Assembly (NCBI GenBank): GCA_947464185.1
Contig: CANHVY010000030.1
Coordinates: forward strand, 1 to 53,591
DNA: 53,591 nt
Direction: 5' to 3'
Origin: Burkholderiales bacterium
GTDB taxonomy: Bacteria > Pseudomonadota > Gammaproteobacteria > Burkholderiales > Burkholderiaceae_C
Shown: one piece after another, positions 45,829 to 53,168 of the stretch
Layout: each line of letters starts with the position of its first letter
How positions within the stretch are numbered: position 1 is the first letter of the stretch
Notes under the pieces: model-generated
What the model saw: only the letters and a program-made list of their open reading frames with translations
Databases searched by the model: none
What the model was told of the DNA's origin: nothing
Made by a program: the position numbers and the translations under genes

Positions 45829-47223
45829 ATGTCCGGGCCCCTTCTCCCGCAGGTCTGGCACACCGGCCGCTTCCGCCTCGTGCTGAGCCGCGTGCACCTG
45901 ATGGGCATCGTCAACGTGACGCCAGATTCGTTCTCGGACGGCGGGCGGTATCTGGAAGCGCGCGCGGCGATCGCTCAGGCCGAACGGCTGGTGGCGCAGG
46001 GGGCCGATCTGCTGGACCTGGGTGCGGAGTCCACCCGCCCGAACGCCACGCCCGTGACGGCCGAAGAAGAATGGCGGCGGCTCCAACCGGTGCTGATGGA
46101 GGTGCTGCAGTTGGGCGTGCCGGTGTCGGTGGACACGCACAAGCCTGAGGTGATGCGCGCCGCCCTGGGGGCCGGCGCCGACCTGATCAACGACGTACGG
46201 GCGCTCACGACCCCGGGCGCGCTGCAGGCCCTGGCCGCCCACCCCAGCGCCGGGGTGTGCCTGATGCACTCGCGCGGCGACCCCACCACCATGCAGACCC
46301 TGGCACAGTACGACGACGTGGTCGAGGAGGTGGCCGCCTTCCTGAGCGAACGCTTTCAGGCGGCCCAAGTAGCCGGCATCGTCGCTGAGCGCATCGTGCT
46401 GGATCCGGGCTACGGCTTTGCCAAGACCATGGAGCACAGCGTGGATCTGCTGGCACGTCAAGAAGCGCTGCTGACACGCCTGGCGCAGGCCGGCGTGGAT
46501 CGCCCGCTGCTGGCGGGCCTCTCGCGCAAGGGCACGGTCGGCCGGCTGACCGGCCGGCCCGTGGAGCAACGCCTGGCCGGCAGCCTGGCCGCCGCCCTGC
46601 TGGCCGCGCAGCGCGGTGCGCGGGTGCTGCGCGTGCACGATGTCGCCGAGACGGTGGACGTGCTGAAGGTCTGGCAGGCCGTCGAGCAGGCCAGCCGGGA
46701 GACGGTGGCCATCGGCCTGGGCGCCAATCTGGGCGATGCGCGCGCCACCCTGGCCTGGGCCGTGCAACAGTTGGCAGCCCACCCCGCCGTGCAGCTGCAG
46801 CGTGTCTCCAGCCTCTACCGTACCCGCCCCGTGGACGCCAAAGGACCAGACTACCTGAACGCGGTCGCCTTGCTGACCACCTCACTCGACCCCCAGGCCC
46901 TGCTGGGTCTCCTGCAGGACCTGGAACAGCAGGCCGGCCGCGAGCGCCCTTACCGCAACGCCCCCCGCACGCTGGACCTGGACCTGCTGCTCTTTGGCCA
47001 GCGGGTGCTGAGCACCGACCACCTGACCCTGCCCCACCCTCGCCTGCACCAGCGCCGCTTCGTCCTGGAGCCCCTGGCGGAAGTGGCCCCGCACCTGCGG
47101 GTTCCCGGGCAGGCGTCTGCGTCGTCCCTGTGTGCCGGGCTGAGGCAGCAGGCACAGGATCAGGCCGTCGAACGGGCGCAGGACTCCGAAGCCTGGCGCA
47201 ACGGTCTTGCCCGCACCGCTTGA
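45829..47223 (+). CDS. folP-folK: Fused dihydropteroate synthase/HPPK (FolP-FolK)
   Basis: 464 residues, two folate enzymes in one chain. DHPS (about 1-280): MGIVNVTPDSFSDGG, GAESTRPNATPV, SVDTHKP, and LDPGYGFAKT with SRKGTVG. HPPK (about 293-435): AIGLGANLGDARATL, SSLYRTRPVDAKGPDYLNAV, and the signature RNAPRTLDLDLLLFG, ending LPHPRLHQRRFVLEPLAE. HPPK makes the pyrophosphorylated pterin that DHPS condenses with p-aminobenzoate, so the fusion joins consecutive steps. The order DHPS-HPPK is the reverse of plant and apicomplexan fusions. It is not in the common ftsH-folP-glmM context, so a second folP may exist. Confidence 0.92.
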   Translation: MSGPLLPQVWHTGRFRLVLSRVHLMGIVNVTPDSFSDGGRYLEARAAIAQAERLVAQGADLLDLGAESTRPNATPVTAEEEWRRLQPVLMEVLQLGVPVSVDTHKPEVMRAALGAGADLINDVRALTTPGALQALAAHPSAGVCLMHSRGDPTTMQTLAQYDDVVEEVAAFLSERFQAAQVAGIVAERIVLDPGYGFAKTMEHSVDLLARQEALLTRLAQAGVDRPLLAGLSRKGTVGRLTGRPVEQRLAGSLAAALLAAQRGARVLRVHDVAETVDVLKVWQAVEQASRETVAIGLGANLGDARATLAWAVQQLAAHPAVQLQRVSSLYRTRPVDAKGPDYLNAVALLTTSLDPQALLGLLQDLEQQAGRERPYRNAPRTLDLDLLLFGQRVLSTDHLTLPHPRLHQRRFVLEPLAEVAPHLRVPGQASASSLCAGLRQQAQDQAVERAQDSEAWRNGLARTA

Positions 47224-47372
47224 CCTGCCGCCTGAGACTGCACCGGCAGAAGCTCAGAAGAGTCCAGCCGCCTCATCCCCGAGCCCCGCAGGCGGCCTCA
47301 GATAATGCTACTGCGCGCGCGGCTGTCGTGCGACGCGAATCAACACCAGAGCCTCACCGCGGTCGGTCGCCC

Positions 47373-48491
47373 ATGCCCCCCTACCGTCAGCTTCTTCCGG
47401 GCGACCCCGCGCCCACGTTCCACCAGCGCAGCACCGCCAGTGACGCCTATCACTTCCACGTCGCTGCCGGCCGCTACCTCGTGCTGTGTTTCCATGGCTC
47501 CGCCGGCGACGAACAGGGCCTGGCCATGCTCGACATCACGCGGCAGGCCAGAGACCTGTTCGACGACGACCACCTCGCGTTCTTCGCGGTCAGCGTCGAT
47601 CCGCAGGACCGGGACACACAGCGGGTGAGCGAATCCCAGCCCGGCGTGCGCGCGTTCTGGGATTTCGACGGCCTCGTCAGCCGACTCTACGGCGCTGCGC
47701 CCAACGATGGGACGACCGACGCGTCGGTGCTGCACCGGCGGTGGGTGATCATCGATCCCGACCTGCGCGTGCGGTCGGTGATCCCGGCGCAACCCGACGC
47801 CGCGGAGGTGCCGCTCGTGCTGGCCGAGCTGCGGACCTTGCCGCCCGTGCCCCTGTACTGTGGCGTGCCCGTGAACGCACCCGTCATCGTGCTGCCGCGG
47901 GTGTTCGAGCCCGCGTTCTGCGCAGAGCTGATCGAGCGCTACGAAGCAAACGGCGACGAAGACTCCGGCTACATGCGGGAGATTGACGGCAAGACCACGC
48001 TGGTGCTCGACCACCAGCACAAGCGCCGCTGCGACTTCACCATCGACGACGACGATACCCGCACCCGCATCCAGCAGCGCATCCTGCGCCGCGTGGTGCC
48101 GGAGATTCGCAAGGTGCACCAGTTCCGCACCACGCGCATGGAACGCTATCTGGTGGCCTGCTATGACAGCACGACCAGCGATCATTTCCGCCCCCACCGG
48201 GACAACACCACCAAGGGCACCGCCCATCGACGCTTCGCCGTCTCGGTGCTGTTGAACGATGACTACGAGGGTGGCGGGCTCGGCTTTCCGGAGTACGGAC
48301 CGCAGCGCTACCGGGCACCGGCCGGGTCGGCGATCATCTTCTCCTGTTCGCTGCTGCACGACGTATCTGCCGTGACCCGCGGCCGACGCTACGTGTTCCT
48401 GCCCTTTCTCTACGACGATGCGGCGGCGGCCATCCGTGAGGCCAACAACGCCTATCTGGATGAAGCGGTCGGGCAGTACCAGCGCGGCTGA
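47373..48491 (+). CDS. Redoxin-like/2OG-Fe(II) oxygenase fusion
   Basis: 372 residues. The N-terminal part (about 1-165) has a peroxiredoxin-like fold (PGDPAPTFHQRS, YLVLCFHGSAGDEQG, FFAVSVDPQD), but the usual active-site PxxxT/SxxC cysteine is absent. The C-terminal part (about 175-370) is a prolyl-4-hydroxylase-type 2-oxoglutarate dioxygenase with iron ligands H275, D277 (FRPHRDN) and H329 (LLHDVS), and the co-substrate arginine in TRGRRYVF. Likely a hydroxylase with a non-catalytic redoxin domain for substrate or redox sensing; the target is unknown. It lies between folP-folK and a folK tail remnant. Confidence 0.82.
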   Translation: MPPYRQLLPGDPAPTFHQRSTASDAYHFHVAAGRYLVLCFHGSAGDEQGLAMLDITRQARDLFDDDHLAFFAVSVDPQDRDTQRVSESQPGVRAFWDFDGLVSRLYGAAPNDGTTDASVLHRRWVIIDPDLRVRSVIPAQPDAAEVPLVLAELRTLPPVPLYCGVPVNAPVIVLPRVFEPAFCAELIERYEANGDEDSGYMREIDGKTTLVLDHQHKRRCDFTIDDDDTRTRIQQRILRRVVPEIRKVHQFRTTRMERYLVACYDSTTSDHFRPHRDNTTKGTAHRRFAVSVLLNDDYEGGGLGFPEYGPQRYRAPAGSAIIFSCSLLHDVSAVTRGRRYVFLPFLYDDAAAAIREANNAYLDEAVGQYQRG

Positions 48492-48519
48492 CTGAGGGCT
48501 GGGCCGTCCGACTGCTCAA

Positions 48520-48714
48520 CCCCGCCTGCACCAGCGCCGCTTCGTGCTGGAACCTCTCGCCGAGATCACGCCCGACCTGCAGGTCCCCACCAAAGAGGCG
48601 GCTGTCTCTCTTCAGCAAGAACTGGCTGCCGATCAGCCCGTTCAAGGAGTGGACTGCATCGACGGCCTCCACTGGTGGCGAGCCGTTCTCGTCCCCGTTC
48701 GCACGGGGCGCTGA
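48520..48714 (+). pseudogene. Remnant of a folK C-terminal end
   Basis: One frame reads PRLHQRRFVLEPLAEITPD followed by LQVP and a divergent tail to TGA 48712-48714. The first 15 residues match the FolK end of the upstream fusion exactly (PRLHQRRFVLEPLAE), after which the two diverge. No start, no HPPK signature and no upstream frame are present, so it cannot be functional. It suggests that a folK copy, or the original end of the fused gene, was separated here by duplication or insertion of the oxygenase gene. Confidence 0.8.
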
Positions 48715-48841
48715 AGGCCTTCGCTGTGCACATGAACCAGGCTTGTGCCGGGTGCCTGAAATTCCTATGCTCTGACGCGCGATATCGGGATGGCTGGCCG
48801 CCCCGACCCTCTACCCCCTCTGACCCCTGGAGTCTGGTTCC

Positions 48842-49627
48842 ATGATCGATGCTGCCACCTGGATTGCTCAGACGCTGGACCTGCATGCGCCTGACATCGG
48901 AGCGATACCAGCGGCGCTGCGCCCGCCGGATCTCGACGCCGGCTACGCCCTGCAAGACCGCGTGACGGCCCTCATGTCCTCTCGCGGCCGCGGCGCGACG
49001 ATCGGATGGAAGGTGGGCAGCACCACCGCGTCGATGCAGCGCCTGCTGGGCGTGCCGCAACCTGCGGCCGGCCGCATGTTCGAGTCCAGCCTGATGCCCG
49101 CCGGCGCCACCATCGACTTCGGCCGCTACCGGCGCCCGGCCATCGAGTGCGAGGTGGCGGTGCGACTGGGCCAGCCCCTGGATGCGCGGGACGGCGCGTT
49201 GACGATCGAGGCCATCGCACAGGCCATCGACACGGTCCACCCGGCCATCGAATTGGTGGACGACCGCTACGGCGACTTTGTCCAGGCCGGCGCACCGCTG
49301 ATGGTCAGCGACCACTTCTTTCACGCCGGGCTGGTGCTGGGCGACCCAGTGCCGTCCTGGCGTGAGCTCGATCTTGCGGCCGTCCGCGGCAGCACCTGGT
49401 TCGACGGCCAGGAGACGCTGGCAGGCACCGGCGCCGACGTGCTGGGCCACCCGCTGAAGTCGGTGGTCTGGCTCGCCGGGCACCTCGCTCGGCGCGGGCA
49501 GCGGTTGGAAGCGGGCGAGATCATCTCCACCGGCAGCCTGCCGCTGCCCTGCTGGGCACAGGCGGGCCAGCACATCGAGATCCGTATCGAGGGCCTGGGT
49601 CGTGTGGGTGTGGAGTTCTCGCGCTGA
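48842..49627 (+). CDS. 2-keto-4-pentenoate hydratase/fumarylacetoacetase-family protein
   Basis: 261 residues. Resembles MhpD/XylJ-type hydratases of meta-cleavage pathways, which add water to 2-hydroxypenta-2,4-dienoate. IGWKVGSTTASMQRLLGV, ECEVAVRLGQPL (metal-binding Glu cluster) and HPAIELVDDRY are family hallmarks; TGADVLGHPLKSVVWLAGHL and IISTGSLP complete the fold. Decarboxylase (XylI-like) relatives cannot be excluded. It stands alone; the remnants just downstream (ABC permease, acyl-CoA ligase) suggest it once belonged to an aromatic or acid degradation cluster that has decayed. Confidence 0.83.
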   Translation: MIDAATWIAQTLDLHAPDIGAIPAALRPPDLDAGYALQDRVTALMSSRGRGATIGWKVGSTTASMQRLLGVPQPAAGRMFESSLMPAGATIDFGRYRRPAIECEVAVRLGQPLDARDGALTIEAIAQAIDTVHPAIELVDDRYGDFVQAGAPLMVSDHFFHAGLVLGDPVPSWRELDLAAVRGSTWFDGQETLAGTGADVLGHPLKSVVWLAGHLARRGQRLEAGEIISTGSLPLPCWAQAGQHIEIRIEGLGRVGVEFSR

Positions 49628-49680
49628 GCACGCCACCAGCAGGCAGACCACGGCGGGCCGCCGAAGTCTTGTCACGCGGG

Positions 49681-49917
49681 CTGGTCGCCTCCCTTGGCGC
49701 GCCTCCTCGCCCGCAACCTTCCGCCCAACCACCCCTGTGGGGAAGCAGTACACCGACAGCACGAACAGCACGCTGCCGATCAGTGCACAGCCAGCCCGGT
49801 GGACACCGTGCGGAAGGTCACCGTGCGAAAACCCAGCGCCTCGGCGCGGAAGTCGTTCTCACGGATGGCCTGCAGCACGCGGCCGAAGGACGATTTCGCG
49901 ATGCGCAGGAGCAGCCG
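49681..49917 (-). pseudogene. LivM-type permease remnant
   Basis: Two pieces on the minus strand in different frames: LLLRIAKSSFGRVLQAIREN with DFRAEALGFRT (about 49915-49790), a LivM coupling loop, then a stop, and LIGSVLFVLSVYCFPTGVVG (about 49780-49715), a LivM C-terminal segment. Between them more than half of the permease C-terminal region is missing. It is distinct from the intact livM of this window, so it comes from a second transporter. Confidence 0.72.
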
Positions 49918-50127
49918 CACCCCTGTGTCTTCATCGACAAGTTGCCCAAGAAAGCCGACGGCAAGGTGCTGAAGACCGAGCTGCAGGCCAAGGACCTGCG
50001 CCGCGCCGCGGTGGCCCTGGTGTGCACCGGGTGGGGCCAGGGCGCCAGGCTGCCCGGCTTCCCCGAGCACACCCGGTGGCAGATCGACCCCGACCTCAGC
50101 GCACCACGCCCACCGTGGCCTGCGTGA
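49918..50127 (+). pseudogene. C-terminal fragment of an acyl-CoA ligase
   Basis: The frame contains CVFIDKLPKKADGKVLKTEL, matching the end of AMP-dependent acyl-CoA ligases where the GKVLK lysine is the acyl-adenylation residue (A10 motif). No other part of the enzyme is present. It abuts the LivM remnant in the opposite orientation and runs into the 3' end of the peptidase gene. This is debris, and the residues after AKDL look non-homologous. Confidence 0.5.
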
Positions 50128-52249
50128 GCGGGCCCGGCGTGTAGCTCAGCCAGGCGCGGCTCACCGCCAGGACCTGAAACACCGCGCCGTTCTGGGCGCT
50201 TCCGAGGGTGGGGCCCGTCCAGGCCACGCTGCACTGGCCGTTGTTGGCCGTCTGGCAGGCCACGGTCTGCACACCCACGACGCCCGCCCCGCTGTGGATG
50301 CGCAGCACGCCCTGCACCACGGCGCCGGCCACCGGGGCGCGCTGGGCGTCGGTCAGGGTCACGTTGAATCGCGGCGTCCACTGCGGCGAGTTTGGCGCCG
50401 GCCGCACCATGCTGCCGCTGAGCGCCGACACGCTGGCCACGGGGGCGGCCGGTTGCGCCACCTGCGCGCTGCGCACGCCGGTGCCGGCATCGGCCATCTG
50501 CGGGCCCGACAGGCTGGTGAGGGCCACGGTGATCCGCGGCGTCGCGCCCCAGGCCGCCGGCGGGCCGGCCAGACTGCAGCGGCCGTCTGCTGCTGTGGTG
50601 CAGCCGGCTTCGGCCGTGCTGTGGGAGAAGCGGCCCGCCACGCGCGCGCCGGCCACGGCCGCGCCCTGGGCGTTGACCACCTGCACCGTGGCGCTGGCCG
50701 CCCACAGGCCGGGTGCCGGCACGGTGGTGGCCATGGTGATGGCGGCCGGGCGGACGGCGACGCTGGGTGGCGGCGGCGGCAGGGTCGTGTCGCCGGCGTA
50801 CAGCAGCCCCCGAGGCGTGGCGCCGGTGAGGCCGAGCACCGCGTTCGGCGAGGCGTCCTGCAGCAAACGGGCGCGCACCTGTGCCGCCGTGGCCGCAGGC
50901 TGGGCCTGCAGCAGCAGCGCGGCCACGCCCGCAGCGTGCGGCGCCGCCATAGAGGTGCCGCTCATGCCCACCACGGCCGTGGCCGACGCGATGCCGGCCG
51001 ATGCGATGTTGGTGCCCGGCGCCCACAGCGCCACGCAGGTGCCGAAGTTGGAGAACGAGGCCTTGGCGTCGGCCGTGTCACTGGCCGCCACCGTCACCAG
51101 CCCGGCGGCCCGCCCCGGCGACTGCGTGCAGGCGTCCACGTTGCTGTTGCCGGCGGCCGACACGACCGTGAAGCCGGCACTCACCAGGCGCTGCGCCGCG
51201 GCGTCCAGCGCCGCGAACGCCGGGCCGCCCAGGCTCATGTTCACCACGCCGGGGCGCGCGCCGTTGGCGGCAATCCAGTCCAGCCCCGCCAGCAGCTGCG
51301 TGCCGGTGCCGCTGCCGCGGCAATCGAGCACGCGCACGGGCACCACGCTGGCCCCCGGGGCCACACCCAGCGTGCTGCCGGCAGCGGTGCCGGCGACGTG
51401 GGTGCCATGGCCGTGGCAGTCGCGCGTGCCCTGGCCATCGGCGATGGCGCTGAAGCCGTTGCGCAGCCGCGTGCCGAACTGGGCGTGCGGGCTGATGCCC
51501 GTGTCGACCACGTGAACCGTGACGCCCTGGCCGGTGCGGCTGTGGCGGAAGGCGCCGTCCAAGACGCGGTCGCGTTGGTCGAGCCGGTCCACGCCCCAGG
51601 CGCGGCTGTCCAGCGAGCGCACTGGTGCGGCCTGCTCGATGGCGAGCGCGCGGTCGAGCTCGACGCCGTCCACGCCCGGGTCACGCGCCAGCTGGTCGGC
51701 CACGGCCTGCGCCTGGTCGAACGGCACGGTGAGGATGAAGCCCTCCAGGGCATGCGCGAAGCGCTGGCCCAGCGTCGCGCGCGGGGAAGCGGCGAGCACA
51801 GAGCGCACCATCACCTCGTCGACGGCGGTGGCCACGGCGGCGGCCTTGGCCGCAAGCAGCCGGGCCTGCTGGGCCGCGGCATCGCCGCCCTCGCCGCTGG
51901 TGCCGCTCAATATCGAGGCGCGGTTGGGCGGCGGCACGGCGGCCGGGTTCAGGCGCACGACCAGGCGCACCTCGTCGCTGCCGGCGGCATCGGCCATGGC
52001 CGCCTGGGCCGCGCGCACGGCGGCCTCCTGGCCGGGCTGCCACAACATGAAGCGCCGGTCCTCGGTGCCGTTGCCGGCGACGATGTCGGCACCGGCTTCA
52101 GTGGCGGCAGGCTCGGAACTGGCCTGCTCGCCACCGCCACCGCCGCCGCAGGCCGCCAGCAGCAGCAGCGCGGCGCACAGCGGCACGGCGGCCGCGCGCC
52201 GGGTGGCGCCGCCGAGGGAAGGTCGCAGGGGGTTCGGGTTCAGGGCCAT
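50096..52249 (-). CDS. Secreted subtilisin-like (S8) serine protease, lipoprotein
   Basis: 717 residues. A lipoprotein signal (LCAALLLLAACGGGGGG) gives a lipid anchor at the Cys, followed by a flexible linker. A prodomain (about 85-195) precedes the catalytic domain with D249 (VVDTGIS), H284 (HGHGTHVAGT) and S433 (GTSMAAPHAAG), plus the oxyanion Asn in SAAGNSN. The last about 220 residues contain two Ig-like repeats (AAVAGARVAGRF and APVAGAVVQGVL, each with a pair of cysteines). It may process surface proteins or scavenge peptide. ATG 52249 is used; a TTG three codons upstream is possible. Led by a c-di-GMP riboswitch. Confidence 0.93.
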   Translation of the reverse strand: MALNPNPLRPSLGGATRRAAAVPLCAALLLLAACGGGGGGEQASSEPAATEAGADIVAGNGTEDRRFMLWQPGQEAAVRAAQAAMADAAGSDEVRLVVRLNPAAVPPPNRASILSGTSGEGGDAAAQQARLLAAKAAAVATAVDEVMVRSVLAASPRATLGQRFAHALEGFILTVPFDQAQAVADQLARDPGVDGVELDRALAIEQAAPVRSLDSRAWGVDRLDQRDRVLDGAFRHSRTGQGVTVHVVDTGISPHAQFGTRLRNGFSAIADGQGTRDCHGHGTHVAGTAAGSTLGVAPGASVVPVRVLDCRGSGTGTQLLAGLDWIAANGARPGVVNMSLGGPAFAALDAAAQRLVSAGFTVVSAAGNSNVDACTQSPGRAAGLVTVAASDTADAKASFSNFGTCVALWAPGTNIASAGIASATAVVGMSGTSMAAPHAAGVAALLLQAQPAATAAQVRARLLQDASPNAVLGLTGATPRGLLYAGDTTLPPPPPSVAVRPAAITMATTVPAPGLWAASATVQVVNAQGAAVAGARVAGRFSHSTAEAGCTTAADGRCSLAGPPAAWGATPRITVALTSLSGPQMADAGTGVRSAQVAQPAAPVASVSALSGSMVRPAPNSPQWTPRFNVTLTDAQRAPVAGAVVQGVLRIHSGAGVVGVQTVACQTANNGQCSVAWTGPTLGSAQNGAVFQVLAVSRAWLSYTPGPLTQATVGVVR

Positions 52250-52341
52250 CGCTCGCAATTACGTCTGTAGGTGCGGTTGCACGGGGCGAGGGCCTGACCG
52301 GAAACAGCGTGCGAAGCAGGCACCGGGTGTGCCGCCACGCC

Positions 52342-52359
52342 CGGCCGCCATGGCGGCCG
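52342..52359. promoter_or_regulatory. Palindrome between riboswitch and peptidase
   Basis: Perfect palindrome of 18 bases centred on CCATGG, forming a 7-bp GC stem with loop CATG in the mRNA. It begins about five bases after the aptamer P1 and could act as expression-platform hairpin. No U-run follows, so translational or Rho-linked control is more likely than intrinsic termination. Confidence 0.5.
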
Positions 52360-52361
52360 CG

Positions 52362-52446
52362 CTGGCAACCCCGCTACCGTGGCACCACGAGGTGGTGCTG
52401 TAGGCCGGAGGCTTTGCGTCCCGGCCTTTCGACCGGTTTGCCCTCA
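52362..52446 (-). ncRNA. Cyclic-di-GMP-I (GEMM-I) riboswitch
   Basis: Minus strand, 5' to 3': P1 arm GGCAA (52443-52439) pairs with TTGCC (52368-52364). P2 is CCGGTC-GAAA-GGCCGG (52436-52421) with its GAAA tetraloop. The conserved core GGGACGCAAAGCCTCC follows, then GGCCTA as the tetraloop-receptor side. P3 is GCACCAC-CTC-GTGGTGC. The block GGTAGCGGGG closes the aptamer. These match the Vc2-type class I aptamer element by element. It lies about 115 bases before the S8 peptidase start, so c-di-GMP level is predicted to set its expression. Confidence 0.93.
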
Positions 52447-52803
52447 AAATGGACTGTAAGGCTTTGCTGCAAACCGAGGGCGCGGCGAGCGTGAACTGCG
52501 TCACGGCGAGCACAGGGAACTCAAACGCCCGCCACAAGTCAAGTCCGACAGGCTCCAGGCAACCCCAATGCCGCCCCCATCCCGGATCTCGCCCATCCAT
52601 CCGCGGCCAGACAAGGGCCAGACAAGGCGCAGCGAGGCGCGGCCCGACACATCGCGAGTTGCGTCGCACGGTCGCGTGCCCGGCCCCGGGCGGGCCGGCT
52701 GCGGATCCAGCCTTGCAGGCCGCACCCTCGCAGAGCTCGGGCCCTTCGTGAGGCGTCAGACCGTACGCAGGGACGGCCGACGTCCACACTCAGCCCAGGT
52801 GCA
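52447..52803. other. Region without genes, between riboswitch and IS91 relic
   Basis: About 350 bases with no convincing coding frame; the open frames here are short and low in recognisable sequence. It should hold the promoter of the riboswitch transcript on the minus strand and the downstream end of the IS91-like element. Only short direct repeats such as GGCCAGACAA (twice near 52610-52630) stand out. The boundary of the element is not resolved. Confidence 0.6.
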
Positions 52804-52896
52804 TCAAGACTTCCCGATCACCTGCCGTTCGAGAATCGCCGCGATGATCTTCAGCTCCCCGGCGCCGCAGTTCGGGCAGTGCCGCACGTCGATGTC

Positions 52897-52946
52897 AAGG
52901 CGAAGCTTCAGCGCAGACTGACTTGTACCCAAGTCATGTCCGAGCA
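52897..52946 (-). repeat. 50-bp insertion 2 in the IS91-like transposase
   Basis: Lies between the codons for LLKRVF and DIDVRHCPNC, where no extra sequence is expected. It contains an inverted repeat TGACTTG-TACC-CAAGTCA (52919-52936) and the palindrome GAAGCTTC (52902-52909). It shifts the frame by two bases. Confidence 0.6.
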
Positions 52947-53114
52947 AAACACGCGCTTGAGTAGCCGCGCCGAGTTGATGCGGTGCGGCCGGGCCTGAAC
53001 CGTCTCGGCCTCGCCTTCGCTGGCAGCTGCGACTTCGGTGGTCTGCTCACGCACCTCGGGTTCCTGCGGTACCACCAGAGACCGCAGCTTGGCATTGGGT
53101 GCCAACACCCCATG

Positions 53115-53168
53115 TTCACGCAGCGGGGGTCCGCTCACTTCGCGTAGCGAAGTTACGCGAACACCAAA
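53115..53168 (-). repeat. 54-bp insertion 1 in the IS91-like transposase
   Basis: Separates RPRLHLI from HGVLAPNAKLR. It contains ACTTCGC-GTA-GCGAAGT (53137-53153), an overlapping alternative CGCGTA...TACGCG (53141-53159), and AGCGG-GGGT-CCGCT (53122-53135), so it can fold in two ways. It introduces a stop (TAA on the minus strand) and a frameshift. Confidence 0.6.

Noticed and set aside
47130..47372. Extended N-terminus for the redoxin/oxygenase protein
   Set aside because: The upstream frame overlaps the end of folP-folK and has no homology; MPPYRQLLPGDPAP is the normal domain start.
48566..49771. 401-residue minus-strand frame
   Set aside because: Antisense of the hydratase gene. Only its first part (the LivM tail) shows homology, reported as a remnant.
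50294..52270. 658-residue plus-strand frame
   Set aside because: Antisense of the subtilisin-like gene with typical shadow composition.
52600..52640. Short repeats GGCCAGACAA as a possible CRISPR or iteron
   Set aside because: Only two irregular copies without regular spacing or spacers.
52259..52789. 176-residue minus-strand frame across the riboswitch
   Set aside because: It would translate through the aptamer and has no recognisable domain.
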